From Cylindrotheca closterium (lineage: Eukaryota > Bacillariophyta > Bacillariophyceae > Bacillariales > Bacillariaceae): 64,000 nt of DNA. The position numbers and the translations under genes were made by a program. Within the stretch, counting starts at the first letter, position 1. Each line of letters starts with the position of its first letter. Positions 53,863 to 63,713 of this stretch are shown in pieces. A model generated the notes under the pieces. The model was not told where the DNA came from, searched no databases, and saw only the letters and a program-made list of their open reading frames with translations. The stretch is taken from assembly GCA_933822405.4 (NCBI GenBank), contig CAKOGP040001914.1, positions 233,876-297,875 on the forward strand. The letters run 5' to 3'.

Positions 53863-53991
53863 TAGCACAAAAAGTTAATTTTACTTGCAAATGTGGGCAT
53901 ATATTATGCCCATGCATTGTTCCAAATATTCATATCCTTTCGGCATGCCTAGGACTAGGAGACTAGTCATTTCTTTTTTTCTGTATTATCA

Positions 53992-54603
53992 TTACAGTCC
54001 ATTCTTCAGAAATCCCATCGTTTTCAGTACTAATCCACTGCAACGACGGCGAGCAGCATCTACGTTTGGTTCATCTAGTTGCTCATCCATCAAGGCTTGA
54101 TCTTCAGGTGACGGTCCCAGGAGCTGAAATCTTGCCTGCATATCTTGAACAAAGTTCTTGGAGCACTGTTCTTCTGACCCAACTTCATAGCGCTGTGCTT
54201 CCGCCAGGTGGGAAAGCACGACCCCGTATCCACCCTGTCCACCATCCGATCCATCCCATCGACCATTTTGAAAGGCCAGACCGAGAACCAGCTTGACTTC
54301 CTCGAAATCTTCTGGTTGTCCTGATGCAGCAATCAAATCATTCACAAGAACCTCTCTAGATTGTTTTGCTGAATAAACTTGGCGGCAAATCGCTGCACAG
54401 TCATGTCCAGTTCCAGAAGCATATCCCCAATTCCACTTTGGTGAAGTCCAACCAGATTCGGGAACCCCATAGATTGTCTTTGAGGTTTCACCACCACTTG
54501 TGCTCATCATCAATGGTGTGGATCGAGAAAAAGCGAAGGAGTACTGAAGAGAGTTGCAAGCGAAAAGGAAAAAGAAGGCTAGGTTTCGTGTAGTCGATGG
54601 CAT
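53992..54603 (-). CDS. Conserved-looking unknown protein, probably plastid-targeted
   Basis: 203 residues from ATG 54603; an in-frame ATG nine codons upstream is less likely because the second start gives a cleaner signal peptide (NLAFFFLFACNSLQYSFAFS). The SFAF/SRST junction fits a diatom plastid bipartite leader. The mature part has TIYGVPESGWTSPKWNWGYA and GTGHDCAAICRQVYS, then a helical region (EDFEEVKLVLGLAFQNGRWD, GGYGVVLSHLAEAQRYEVGS) with QCSKNFVQDMQARF. I do not recognise a named family; the Trp/Gly-rich start of the mature protein is distinctive. Two Cys in the core could be redox active. It is divergent from the SDR gene with 233 bp between starts. Confidence 0.75.
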   Translation of the reverse strand: MPSTTRNLAFFFLFACNSLQYSFAFSRSTPLMMSTSGGETSKTIYGVPESGWTSPKWNWGYASGTGHDCAAICRQVYSAKQSREVLVNDLIAASGQPEDFEEVKLVLGLAFQNGRWDGSDGGQGGYGVVLSHLAEAQRYEVGSEEQCSKNFVQDMQARFQLLGPSPEDQALMDEQLDEPNVDAARRRCSGLVLKTMGFLKNGL

Positions 54604-54836
54604 AATACAGTACGGTACTGTCGGAAACAAACTATATGTTGATGCGCTGTTATAATTTTATCATATCGCATCTATATCTTTACTGATGATTTGACTTTGA
54701 CTAAACGGACCAAAACGTCATCCACCCATCACATCGCATCATATGCATTTTGATCAGAATCTTCGAAGTCATTCCATAATACAATCACATCATTATCATT
54801 ATCGTTGTCATAGACTCTTGATTCGTTTTTCCACGC

Positions 54837-55772
54837 ATGTATCCATCCTATCGACTTGGTCTTATTCTCATTTTGGGACTTTCTACTTTTACTACCGCAA
54901 TGACTACACAAGCATCACAGAAACTATTATTGCTCCAAGGAAAACGAGTCCTGGTGACGGGAGGTGGTCGAGGTATTGGCCGAGCGATTGCCTTGATATG
55001 TCACCAACAGGGAGCTCGTGTAGCCATATCATCGCGAACAAAATCAGAATTGCAAGAGACGATCGATTTGGCAGCCTCGTCATGGTTGCCTCCAATAAGC
55101 GATGGCAGTTCGTTGGCCCAAGAAGAAGAGTGTACTGACAATGAAACGACTCTTTCTGTTTCGATGCAATTGTATGAGGCCGATGTGACGAGCAAACAAT
55201 CCGTAGAGACAATGGTTCAGCAAATTAAGGACCAATGGGGCGGTTTGGACATTTTAATCAATAATGCTGGCGGAGCGTCGAACAAGGGACCCGTCGACTC
55301 TTTGGATAGTGACGACTTGCAAAACTTGCTTCAACTCAATGTGATTGGACCACAAATTGTAACATCGCAAGTGTTGCAACATTGCATGCCAAAAGACGGG
55401 CATATCCTCAACATTTCCAGTAAAGCCGGCAAGGTTGGGTTGCCAAACATGTCATTCTACGTGGCTTCCAAGTTTGCTCTTGAAGGATTGACTGCCTGCT
55501 GGGCCAAAGAACTGGCAGATCGTCAAATTGTGGTGAATTCGATCAGCCCAGGCATGATCGATACCAAGAGCTTTCCCAAGGCACCTGGCAAGGCTGGAGT
55601 TCGAACTGCCGAGTCCATTCAAGATGGTTTACTACTAGCCTTGACAGCCCCGTCAGAATACTCAGGCCATTACCTCCATGTGGATGAATTGGACATGGTT
55701 CGGAATGCAGGACTACCCGATACGGCAGCCTGGAAGGCAATCGACGAGGCTACATTCTCAGTTGCCAACTAG
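54837..55772 (+). CDS. Classical short-chain dehydrogenase/reductase with N-terminal signal
   Basis: 311 residues, one exon. TGGGRGIG (41-48) is the NAD(P)-binding motif, NNAG (142-145) the structural motif, and the catalytic residues are Ser194/195 in ISSKAGKVG with Tyr208 and Lys212 in YVASK; SPGM follows at 237-240. All are intact, so it should oxidise or reduce a hydroxyl/keto group with NAD(P)(H). Residues 7-21 (LGLILILGLSTFTTA) look like a signal peptide or anchor; a second Met at residue 22 would give a cytosolic form. An insertion of about 30 residues after the second helix (SSWLPPISDGSSLAQEEECT) is unusual for the family. The pattern resembles 3-oxoacyl-ACP-reductase/sepiapterin-reductase-like SDRs; substrate not assignable. 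Confidence 0.88.
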   Translation: MYPSYRLGLILILGLSTFTTAMTTQASQKLLLLQGKRVLVTGGGRGIGRAIALICHQQGARVAISSRTKSELQETIDLAASSWLPPISDGSSLAQEEECTDNETTLSVSMQLYEADVTSKQSVETMVQQIKDQWGGLDILINNAGGASNKGPVDSLDSDDLQNLLQLNVIGPQIVTSQVLQHCMPKDGHILNISSKAGKVGLPNMSFYVASKFALEGLTACWAKELADRQIVVNSISPGMIDTKSFPKAPGKAGVRTAESIQDGLLLALTAPSEYSGHYLHVDELDMVRNAGLPDTAAWKAIDEATFSVAN

Positions 55773-55996
55773 TCGAGTACTATTAGCTAGAGTTTGCAAC
55801 GAAACTATTGATTCTAGTATTGTATTCGATTCGATTCGACCTATTTCGTTTTTCCTTCATTCTGTTGAATCTTGAAAGGAGCTCTTAGCTGCAACTGTCA
55901 TTCCATTTCAATCCCCCGTATATTCCCTTTTTTTTACATTGCATGGCATGATGATGACAGTTCATAAAATGATTGATTGATACTCGTTCATTTTCC

Positions 55997-57538
55997 TTAG
56001 TCCTCTTGACTGAGGAATCGAATCATTCCTGCCTTATTCTGGATTCCTTGGTATCCATGGAACATGTGGTCCTTGTGGTAGGTATCATAGAGTTCCTTTT
56101 GAACCGCTTCGGATTCCTGGTAAATCTTCTGAACAACAGAAAGACCCTGTTGGATGCGAGTCGAGGATACTACAATATCTTGCATAGTATTCTCGGTCTG
56201 CTCCTGCAACTGGTCCTTTTCCACTCGAATGGTCACAACTTGTGGTGCATGAGCCGCTCCTGTTTCTCCACCTGAAGATGAATTTTCTTGCTCATGTTGG
56301 ATTACCGATTTTTCGGCTTGGATCCATCGTTTCTCCTCCTTTTCGAGTTTGGTAAGATTGAATGTCAAGTTGACAACTTCAGCACGAAGAGCTTGGTTCC
56401 GAGGGAAATTGCTCTGCAGCTGCTTCTTTCGTTCGGCTGCTCGAACTTTCCGTTGCTCTTCCATTTCACTTTCTCGTCGTTTGCGCTGTTGCTCCATTAT
56501 TAGGGATTGTGCTTCTCTAGCAATGAGTCTCTTGATAGCTAGATCTTTTCGAGTCTGTTCTTGCTTCAAGTAAAGTTGCTTTCTGGATGCTTCGACTGCC
56601 TTGGTAGCAGCAAGAATACTCTTTCGGACGAGCGATCGGCTTTGTTCTACCGCTGTTTTGTATTCAGGAGCATCTCTCTGCACTTTGGATTGTATCTTCT
56701 TCAACATCTTCTCTTCCATGAGGCCAATAGCGGGCAGCAAGACTTGGTCAAAACTCAAAATTCCGGCTGGAGCCAAGTACCTCTGATCGGATACGCTAGT
56801 AGTAGCCGTTGTGATGGTTTCGAATTTCACACTATTATCATTCATTTGGTCGTCAGAGAGTGTGACTCTAGGTTTCTTTGAAGCCAACGCAGATGTAAAG
56901 AACGACTTGATGATTTGTTTGGGTGGTCGAGGAGTTGACTTTGGGTGTTTCATTGCCTTGGCCGCTTTGGGATTGATTGGCTTTGGACTAGGTTGACGGA
57001 CAGATGTATTCATTTGACTTTCTTCTTCCACCTGTAGCGTTCTGGATTCCTCGCTTCCTGACTCTTCCTCATAGGTTGCCTTGTTGATGATGGCCAGTGA
57101 TGGAATTGAACCAACAAATCGTTGACGTTTGGTATCTGGAGCTGTGTCCATTGTCATCCGTCCGCTATTTTCATCAGTGAATTGGGGTGAAAATATGGTA
57201 TTATTGTTTCTTGTTGTGGTTTGGTCAGGGGATAGGAAGGAAGAATTGGACTGCTTGTGAAGTGAAATGAAATTGTTCTTTCTGCCAGAGCCGCCAATGC
57301 TGGATATTCCTTTTCGTTGGTGGTTGTTTGCGTTCGTACGACTGCTGCTATGGCTGAGACCTCTCGCCTTGGATCGTCGATTCGTTACATTTATGCTGCC
57401 ATTTAAGGCGTCATGTGGTATCATTGCTGCTGGAGGCTCGTAGGATCTCTTGGAAGAAATGGAAGACAGAGAACCTCGGCGACGAGATTTCATGTTTTCG
57501 TCAACCATTGGAGAGGTGGGACTGAAGTAAGTTATCAT
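55997..57538 (-). CDS. Coiled-coil protein with disordered head, unknown function
   Basis: 513 residues from ATG 57538 (MITYFSPTSPMVDENM); the frame is open further to 57739 with a weaker start. The first 230 residues are Ser/Asn/Arg-rich and disordered (RRRGSLSSISSKRSYEPP). Residues about 285-450 form coiled coils (LLPAIGLMEEKMLKKIQSKV, EQQRKRRESEMEEQRKVRAA, LTFNLTKLEKEEKRWIQAEK). The C-terminus, YDTYHKDHMFHGYQGIQNKA followed by GMIRFLSQED, is compact and probably the conserved part. Such a plan (long disordered basic head plus helices ending in a short motif) occurs in kinetochore and chromosome proteins, but no named match can be claimed. Two Pro-Lys motifs (PINPKAAKAMKHPKSTPRPP) may bind DNA or be phosphorylated. 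Confidence 0.7.
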   Translation of the reverse strand: MITYFSPTSPMVDENMKSRRRGSLSSISSKRSYEPPAAMIPHDALNGSINVTNRRSKARGLSHSSSRTNANNHQRKGISSIGGSGRKNNFISLHKQSNSSFLSPDQTTTRNNNTIFSPQFTDENSGRMTMDTAPDTKRQRFVGSIPSLAIINKATYEEESGSEESRTLQVEEESQMNTSVRQPSPKPINPKAAKAMKHPKSTPRPPKQIIKSFFTSALASKKPRVTLSDDQMNDNSVKFETITTATTSVSDQRYLAPAGILSFDQVLLPAIGLMEEKMLKKIQSKVQRDAPEYKTAVEQSRSLVRKSILAATKAVEASRKQLYLKQEQTRKDLAIKRLIAREAQSLIMEQQRKRRESEMEEQRKVRAAERKKQLQSNFPRNQALRAEVVNLTFNLTKLEKEEKRWIQAEKSVIQHEQENSSSGGETGAAHAPQVVTIRVEKDQLQEQTENTMQDIVVSSTRIQQGLSVVQKIYQESEAVQKELYDTYHKDHMFHGYQGIQNKAGMIRFLSQED

Positions 57539-57983
57539 GGTTGAATTGAATTGCCTGGTTATGTCGCTGGTTATGCTTTGGTCTTCAGTGACTGTGAATA
57601 CGTGAGATAGAGGTATGGGGTATCTCCTTGCTCTCCTCCTCGGCGACGAGATGAAACGGAAGTTTGCCGTTTGCTTGATGTTTGCTCTTTGACGAAGTTC
57701 GGCAGGCGCGTGTATGAAAACGGCTAGTTTTTTTATCATGAATGACCAGTCCGACCAAATCTATTCTGCTGATAACCAAACGCTATTACGAGCCAGCTGT
57801 TTCTGCAATAAAAGGACTCGCGTATTTAAAATAAAATAGAGAAGAAAACAACACGGGAACAAAAGTTCGATTGAGTGCAGATTTCAGAAAATCAGGACAC
57901 AAAAGTCTCACCAAAGCGAAGCCAAGTGACACCTAATTTCTCAACCGCGATCCTGATCTTTCGGACTGAATATATCCAAATCA
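57539..57983. promoter_or_regulatory. Divergent intergenic region before the RING-H2 gene
   Basis: 445 bp (shorter if the upstream start of the coiled-coil gene is used). AAAATAAAATAG at 57827-57838 is AT-rich. No coding sequence was recognised beyond the possible N-terminal extension. Confidence 0.3.
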
Positions 57984-58544
57984 TTGATATCAGGTCTATG
58001 GGCTTACGGCTCGAAAATGGAGCTTGCAATGGCATGTCACGGCGTCGGGACAACAGGGCGGCCTAAGAAGGTGCCACGAGGACGAACAGCCGTCACTGAG
58101 AATCTAAGGTTTCTCAGCTTTCGACTAAATGAATACGCCAGGGAACGTGACCTGATATCTTCCATCATAGCAGAACGAGAAGGCCAGCAGCAGGATCCAA
58201 TCCAAGACAAGAGGATACTATTCCGAACTAGCTTTCAATGCCAGATTGTTTCCTCATCACCGTCATCGTCGTCGTCAGAAAGCAGCATGACAACAGACAC
58301 GCACGTTTGGCATCCTCCGCCGCTGAAGAGCAAAGATGCGGCTCGTTGCCTAATTTGTCTGGAAGGATACAGTCCACGACAGCTCATCTGTATCTCCAAG
58401 AAACGTAAATGCAATCATATCTTTCACAGAGATTGCATGGAAGGGTGGATGTTGACGAATCCTTGTTGCCCTCTATGCCGCGTGGATCTCATGACTACAC
58501 ACCATGGGAAGCAGCCTGGCAAGATAACTTTAACCCCTCCTTGA
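57984..58544 (+). CDS. RING-H2 E3 ubiquitin ligase-like protein
   Basis: 186 residues. The finger is complete: C122, C125, C143, H145, H148, C151, C162, C165 (C-x2-C-x17-C-x-H-x2-H-x2-C-x10-C-x2-C), with WML between the halves as in E2-binding RING-H2 fingers. It should hand ubiquitin from an E2 to a target. The region before the finger has a basic, Ser-rich stretch (GRPKKVPRGRTAVTENLRFL) and SSSPSSSSSESS, no membrane segment. The start at 57984 precedes another Met at codon 12. The short tail TTHHGKQPGKITLTPP carries no known motif. It is followed by the transaldolase gene on the opposite strand. Confidence 0.85.
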   Translation: MISGLWAYGSKMELAMACHGVGTTGRPKKVPRGRTAVTENLRFLSFRLNEYARERDLISSIIAEREGQQQDPIQDKRILFRTSFQCQIVSSSPSSSSSESSMTTDTHVWHPPPLKSKDAARCLICLEGYSPRQLICISKKRKCNHIFHRDCMEGWMLTNPCCPLCRVDLMTTHHGKQPGKITLTPP

Positions 58545-58787
58545 TCTCTTCGTTGGAAGTCTACGGCTTCAGCAATTCCCACTAGGACTGTATCCAGTGT
58601 TAACTCAGCCATTTAAAATACATAAGCCATATTGGGGCAACATCAGCGCTAAGTCGTTAAATCGGCCTGATGAAGCGACCGCCCATTCCACACATACATC
58701 TCCATCATGCAAGGAGAGGGAGACAATTCATTCCATCGCTCTGCATCTTTAGGTTATATGTTAACATTTAGCATTCTCATAATTTTA

Positions 58788-59936
58788 TCAATTAAACTCT
58801 TGAATCAGAACTTGTTTCAGATCTTCCGTTGTTTGCTTGAATGCATCAATTCCTTGGTTCAACTTTTCGATGCCGCAAGGATCAGTTTCCCAATATTGCT
58901 TGTATGTTTGTTCATCAAGGACAAAGTCTGGTTCTCGGCACATGGCGGCACTGGTTTTCGCATTGCATTGTTCCGAAACAGCACTGGCATCCATTTCACT
59001 AAGAGCCAGCAGTAGAGGTGGGGGAATGGTCATTTCATCCACTCCAGCCAAGGCGAGAATTTCATCTACGGCACTGCCTTCCACAGCGGCACCTCGAGAA
59101 GGTCTCCAGGACGCAGGCATGCAAATAGTCTTGTATCCGTACTTTCGAAAGTACGAGTACATACGTTGAACGTCCAAGACTCCTGGATCAGCTTGAGGAG
59201 GGTAGCCCTCTTTGCCATTTTGGCTCTTGAACCAGTCCAAGATACGACCTGGAAAAGGCGAAATCAAGTATGCCCCAGCTTGAGCAGACGCTGCTGCTTG
59301 CAAAAAGCTAAACACAAGAGTAATGTTGCAATGAACTCCCTCTTCTTCCAAAATCTTGGCGGCTTGAATTCCCTCCCAGGTTCCAGCCAACTTGATCAAG
59401 ACACGATCTTTATCAATCCCCATCTCTTCGTACATGGAAATAATGCGTCGAGCCCGGTCCACACTGCTGTTGGTGTCATAACTTAATCGAATGTCCACTT
59501 CGGTGGAAACCTTTCCGGGAATGAGCTTTAACAACTGAGCTCCCAAATTGACGGCCAGCTTGTCCATGGCCAAATTCAATTCAGCTTCAGGTTCTGGCAA
59601 GGACGAATCTCCTCCTCCGAGAGCTTCCTTGGTATACATAATGGCATCCTTCAGCATTTTGGAATATCGTTCGTCTCCGTTGGAAGCGGCTTGAGTCACT
59701 AGCAAAGGATTGGTGGTGGCATCCGTGATGCATCCCAATTTGGCGAACTTGGCAACCTCGTCCAAATCACTACTGTCAATGGAGAGAGTAGTGAGTTTGG
59801 CCAATTCGTCGAGTGCCGATGCCATGTTCAGAGTAGTACTTGTTGTTGATGTTATTGGCGTGCAGCTGGGCAAGGTGAAGGAATGAGCTGGCGTGGCAAG
59901 GAGTGCCGTGGACAAGGCAATGAGAGGAAAGCGCAT
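58788..59936 (-). CDS. Transaldolase, plastid-type leader
   Basis: 382 residues, one exon. The leader MRFPLIALSTALLATPAHSF has a signal peptide and a Phe junction, then a Thr/Ser-rich stretch, suggesting plastid import. DATTNPLLV (72-80) is transaldolase signature 1; VLIKLAGTWEG (179-189) is signature 2 with Lys182 as the Schiff-base residue, followed by CNITLVFSFLQAAASAQAGA and ISPFPGRILDWF. These match the TalB-type enzymes. It moves a dihydroxyacetone unit between sedoheptulose-7-P/glyceraldehyde-3-P and erythrose-4-P/fructose-6-P in the pentose phosphate pathway. The C-terminal tail after PASWRPSRGAA is longer than in bacterial enzymes but typical of eukaryotes (EMTIPPPLLLALSE). Confidence 0.93.
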   Translation of the reverse strand: MRFPLIALSTALLATPAHSFTLPSCTPITSTTSTTLNMASALDELAKLTTLSIDSSDLDEVAKFAKLGCITDATTNPLLVTQAASNGDERYSKMLKDAIMYTKEALGGGDSSLPEPEAELNLAMDKLAVNLGAQLLKLIPGKVSTEVDIRLSYDTNSSVDRARRIISMYEEMGIDKDRVLIKLAGTWEGIQAAKILEEEGVHCNITLVFSFLQAAASAQAGAYLISPFPGRILDWFKSQNGKEGYPPQADPGVLDVQRMYSYFRKYGYKTICMPASWRPSRGAAVEGSAVDEILALAGVDEMTIPPPLLLALSEMDASAVSEQCNAKTSAAMCREPDFVLDEQTYKQYWETDPCGIEKLNQGIDAFKQTTEDLKQVLIQEFN

Positions 59937-60347
59937 CTTGAGGAATTTGATGGATGTTTTACTGATAGGAAGAAGTGAGGCTTTGTGTTTGGTGCTGTGT
60001 TAGATCATTGTCATGGGTGTGATTGCATGATTGCGGTCGGTCGTCATCAAAGATTCGAAGTTGAAGCGCAGCGCCCTCCAATCGATCACCTTATTGAGTC
60101 GGAAGGTTCGGCTTGTATCAGACACACGTACGCCGTACCACACGACGTACAGTTTTACACCAAATCAACAGAACGATTGAGTTGTAGTGTGTAAAGAAGA
60201 AAGAAAGTTGCTATTTTCAATGATACTGCATTATTTTACACCTCATTCATTCAAGATATATATAGTTTCGAAGCGGGTCTTTGCCACGTTCGATAATTTG
60301 AAATCAATTTTTCAATTCAAATTTCCCACCACCAGAGCTTCCACCTT
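59937..60347. other. Intergenic region
   Basis: 411 bp between the transaldolase start and the 3' end of the small Gln/Ser-rich gene. TATATATAGTTTC at 60257 is AT-rich. No feature was recognised. Confidence 0.4.
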
Positions 60348-60623
60348 TTAAGCTCTTCGTTGCTTTTTGCCTTGCGCTTGTCCGCCATAGGTGAAATAGG
60401 TGGATCCAGAAGGACTGGTGAACTGGATGGGTGCTTGGAATGGTTGAGATTGGAAGGCTCCAGAACCATAGAATGCAGGTTGGGGAGATGATGAAATCTT
60501 GATTCTCTTGTTGCTTCGTTCTTCTTGTTGCTGATACGACTCCTCATTCAAAGAGTCGGATCCTCTTTTGGTAGTAGAAGCTCCGTGGAAGGCTTGTGGT
60601 GTCGTAGTGGTGTAGAAGCTCAT
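60348..60623 (-). CDS. Small Gln/Ser/Phe-rich protein, unknown
   Basis: 91 residues starting MSFYTTTTPQAFHGASTTKR. It has a possible basic nuclear signal (SNKRIKIS) and two further basic residues clusters at the C-terminus (GKKQRRA). The middle has SSPQPAFYGSGAFQSQPFQA, an aromatic/Gln/Ser-rich low-complexity stretch. I do not recognise it. Coding is supported by a clear start followed by an in-frame stop and its position with its own upstream gap of 430 bp, but it could be an exon of a larger gene. Confidence 0.45.
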   Translation of the reverse strand: MSFYTTTTPQAFHGASTTKRGSDSLNEESYQQQEERSNKRIKISSSPQPAFYGSGAFQSQPFQAPIQFTSPSGSTYFTYGGQAQGKKQRRA

Positions 60624-61053
60624 GATGATGTAGTAGTGAGTGGCAGTTGAAGACTTTCCTGATGCGTTTACGGTTATCGGTCTACGATAATTTGTGAGGG
60701 TTGTGTATGTGTACCATTTGTGCTCGATGGACTTTTTCGAAAGAAACTGAAACGGAAATAGAAACGTTTCGCGATAAAGTTTGGTAGAAGTTTGATTTCT
60801 TCAATCGTGCAAGTCGTCTTTTGACAAGTAAAGCCCGTCCTTCGCCCCGCATCTCAATACGGACAGGACCCGAACTCCAAAGTGCAATGACGGACACGCG
60901 ACAACAAACAAATTCGGGTTGTGACAGTAAAACAAGACACGAAGAAGAAGATAGGCACAAATACATAGTTGCCACATTTCACAACAGTCTACTGACTTCA
61001 TCAATCTTAAGCTTATCATTCTGTGAATTCACTTCATTGCGTTTCTATTCATT
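60624..61053. promoter_or_regulatory. Divergent intergenic region before the VHL-like gene
   Basis: 430 bp between divergent starts. Open frames on both strands here have no motif. No regulatory site could be assigned with confidence. Confidence 0.3.
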
Positions 61054-62619
61054 ATGTTACGAAGAAAGGCTCATTCATCGCGTCATTTCAACCATGCCTC
61101 ATTAGCAGTCATCTTTCTTCTTCTTTCGATTGCCTTTACTCCATCTTCCAACGCACACATTTTGGGTCAAACCCGTCGGTTGGAAACTGTGAGTCAACGG
61201 AGTGTGGAAGTTATCAATAAATCAGGACGACGTGTCGATGTCTTTTGGGTGAACACTGCAAATCCAAAGCAGGAAGAATTCGTTTCACAGTCCGAAAATG
61301 CAGATGGAGTGGCTTATGGAGCAGCAGCCTCCATCAATTCCTATGTGGGTCATACCTTTGAAGTTCGAGAAATGCCAGGAAAGAACTCGGGGAAATGCCT
61401 TCGGGATCCATGTTGGAAGGCACGATTTACCGTTAGCACCGAACATGAACAAGGTATGCTGAGATTGTAGAATTCCTGCTGTTTGTAGCGTGCTTGTGGG
61501 AATGCCGAAGGCTCACATTACTTGTTTTCTTACATCCATTGTGATGCAGAGGTTCGCGTCAAAAAGGGTTTCATCTTAGATCATACTGGCAGCTATCAAC
61601 GATCCGTCAAAGTCGCACGAACATTGTACGAAGAGTGCGAAGAACAAGTCAACAGTAGTGAACAAGGTAGCGACTTGGACATTATTGAAGTGATTGATGC
61701 CATTTCCGCTTGCATGAAAGAAAAGACCGATGCCAAGTTGGAAAAACAACAAGAAGAAGTCGACTTTCAGTACAAGCTTCGAGCCCAAATGGCCGAAAGC
61801 ATGGCACCCTTGGCTTGTGGCGATGTCAATTATACAGTGACTGACGAAGGGAAGAACGTATCTTGGGCGTACACATCCAGGAACCAAGATGGTCGTAGAC
61901 GTGGGGAAACCCACTACAAGCTTCGCGTCTTGCATGAACGGCCCACTTCTTACATTGCCTCCATTCCTGGTTTTGTGGCACACGACGAATGCTTGGCACT
62001 CCAGCATTTTGAAGAAACCTCACAAGATGGCAGTGTTAGTTTCGCCACCATGGACAAATTCCGAGCGGCACCACAGAAGTACAGTTCGTCCTTGATGCAT
62101 TTGACGGACAAGCTCACTTCGCTTCTAGGGGAATACTTGCACTGGCCAGAATTGGACGTATCGACTTTATCGGAGCACGACGATCGGCTCTTTCAAGTGC
62201 ACAAGGACCCAACGGGCGGCATGTCCGTTCCAGCACTCTTGTGTACGGCTGGTGATTTGGAACTGGAGAAGGAAACTGGTGTAAGGGACTGCAAACTGCC
62301 TGGAGAAGGCCCAATGTTGGTCCCAACGACTCACTTTCAAGTGGATCCGCCTCAAGAAGAAGGAGTCGACTCTTACAGCAAAGTCGCCACGGCCTTTGTC
62401 TTTTGCGAAGATCCCATCAATAAACAATTAGGAGCCTTGCACTTTCCACATGCCGGTGTGCACATTGCTCCCCAAAAGGGAATGGTCGTCGTTGCGATTC
62501 ATCGCAAAAAGGCCGAGACCGAGTTTGATGGGTATGTCCACGACTATCACTTTTGTCCCAATCATCAATTATACACACAATCGTTCTTTGAGAAAGAGTC
62601 TGTGGCGCAGGAATCATAG
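61054..62619 (+). CDS. Signal-anchored protein with VHL-beta-like domain and oxygenase-like C-terminal region
   Basis: Exons 61054-61453 and 61550-62619 join in phase (STEHEQ|EVRVKKGF) to 489 residues. Residues 16-34 are a signal peptide or anchor. Residues 48-140 (SVEVINKSGRRVDVFWVNTA, SYVGHTFEVREMP) match the VHL beta-domain pattern; in animals that domain reads hydroxyproline in HIF, and outside animals the fold is common in uncharacterised proteins. The C-terminal part resembles prolyl-4-hydroxylase-like proteins (SYIASIPGFVAHDECLALQH near 320; LGALHFPHAGVHIAPQKGMV near the end). A clear H-x-D…H iron site cannot be assigned; FQVHKD and the VHDYHFCP segment are candidates. The role is unknown, but a prolyl hydroxylase and a hydroxyproline-reading domain in one chain would make sense as a secretory-pathway protein. 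Confidence 0.7.
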
Positions 62620-62708
62620 TTACAATCTATAGTGGAGTTGTGTATTAATAACTACGGAAAATAAAATTTCGTACCATTAAAATATTGATTGATTCGAAAA
62701 CTCGCCTA

Positions 62709-63713
62709 CTATACCTCCTTACTGCAATGAAACAGCAAAACTGCGTACCAAGTTGTATCGAATGGATACTGAATCCAATAGTGCTTTCTCACCATTCCTG
62801 GGGAATGGGCAAGAGGAAGTACAAATGTTGCAACAGCGAAAATACCAAAGCATTTTCTTTCAATCTGAATCGAGTAATCAACTTCAGAGTAGTCAACTGG
62901 ATAAGTAGGATCAGGCCCACATACCCAGGAGCACAGTCCATTCCAGAATCCTTTTTCTTCGTTTTCCTTTTTAACGAACACATCGCAATCACTTTCTTTG
63001 ATGATTTGCTTAAGCTTGTCTGATCCAAGAGAGGAGGAGAGACCTTCGGTGATACAGAAAAGGCGAAATAAGAATGCAAAGATAAAGTATCCGGGTATTT
63101 GTCTGCGGCGATATCCCATCAGGTACTTTTCAATGTCATTTTCTACATCTCTGGAGGACAAGATACACTCAGAAGGCTCACAATGCTCTAGGATGTAACG
63201 ATCGTCGACTTTGAGATCTTTCTGTGCTCCTCCTAGCATGGCAAGTGTCCTTTCCCTTTGATTGCTTTCCGCTATGGTTTGCCTGATTGCCAGTGCGGGA
63301 GCCTCCGCCTCGCGACGTTGCTGATAGTGGTTGTATAACATGGCAGCCCCAGCAACAGCGGCCCCAGCAGCACCAATGATAGCAACAGCCGCAAAATTTG
63401 ATACATGGCCACCCTCTGACCAATCAACAGAAGAACCGTCGATCGCTGCCTTGTACACCCATTTATGTTCCTCAAACTTTTCCAAGGCGAGATCGCTGGT
63501 TGGGAGATTTACTGCAACAAAGTGGTCCGCTTTGCTTCTGTATTTAGCAGCGCCTCCTCCATAGTTATTTTTCGCAACCATTTCCCGATCACTTGGATCC
63601 AAATCTGTCAGATACACCCCTCTGCCTCGTCTCCCGCCATGAGATGGACGGATGAATCCATCTCGTTGGATGCCAAGATACCCTTCCTCGTCTGTATAGT
63701 GATAGAGCTTCAT
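62709..63713 (-). CDS. HYD1-type ADP-ribosyltransferase-like membrane protein
   Basis: 334 residues, one exon. The N-terminus LYHYTDEEGYLGIQRDG with GRGVYLTDLDPSD has the first two signatures of the HYD1 (Tox-ART-HYD1) ADP-ribosyltransferase clade: His5 and Tyr34, with the pattern HYT…G-x-G-V-Y-L-T. The third acidic catalytic residue cannot be placed with certainty. After residue 100 comes a Gly/Ala membrane segment (about 106-127), then a basic stretch and a helical region, and a Cys-rich C-terminal part (CSWVCGPDPTYPVDYSEVDY). HYD1 enzymes are best known as toxins of bacteria; relatives of unknown role occur in eukaryotes. Here the catalytic domain is fused to a membrane-anchored body with no secretion signal, so a cellular role or membrane defence function is possible. 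Activity is not shown. Confidence 0.65.
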   Translation of the reverse strand: MKLYHYTDEEGYLGIQRDGFIRPSHGGRRGRGVYLTDLDPSDREMVAKNNYGGGAAKYRSKADHFVAVNLPTSDLALEKFEEHKWVYKAAIDGSSVDWSEGGHVSNFAAVAIIGAAGAAVAGAAMLYNHYQQRREAEAPALAIRQTIAESNQRERTLAMLGGAQKDLKVDDRYILEHCEPSECILSSRDVENDIEKYLMGYRRRQIPGYFIFAFLFRLFCITEGLSSSLGSDKLKQIIKESDCDVFVKKENEEKGFWNGLCSWVCGPDPTYPVDYSEVDYSIQIERKCFGIFAVATFVLPLAHSPGMVRKHYWIQYPFDTTWYAVLLFHCSKEV

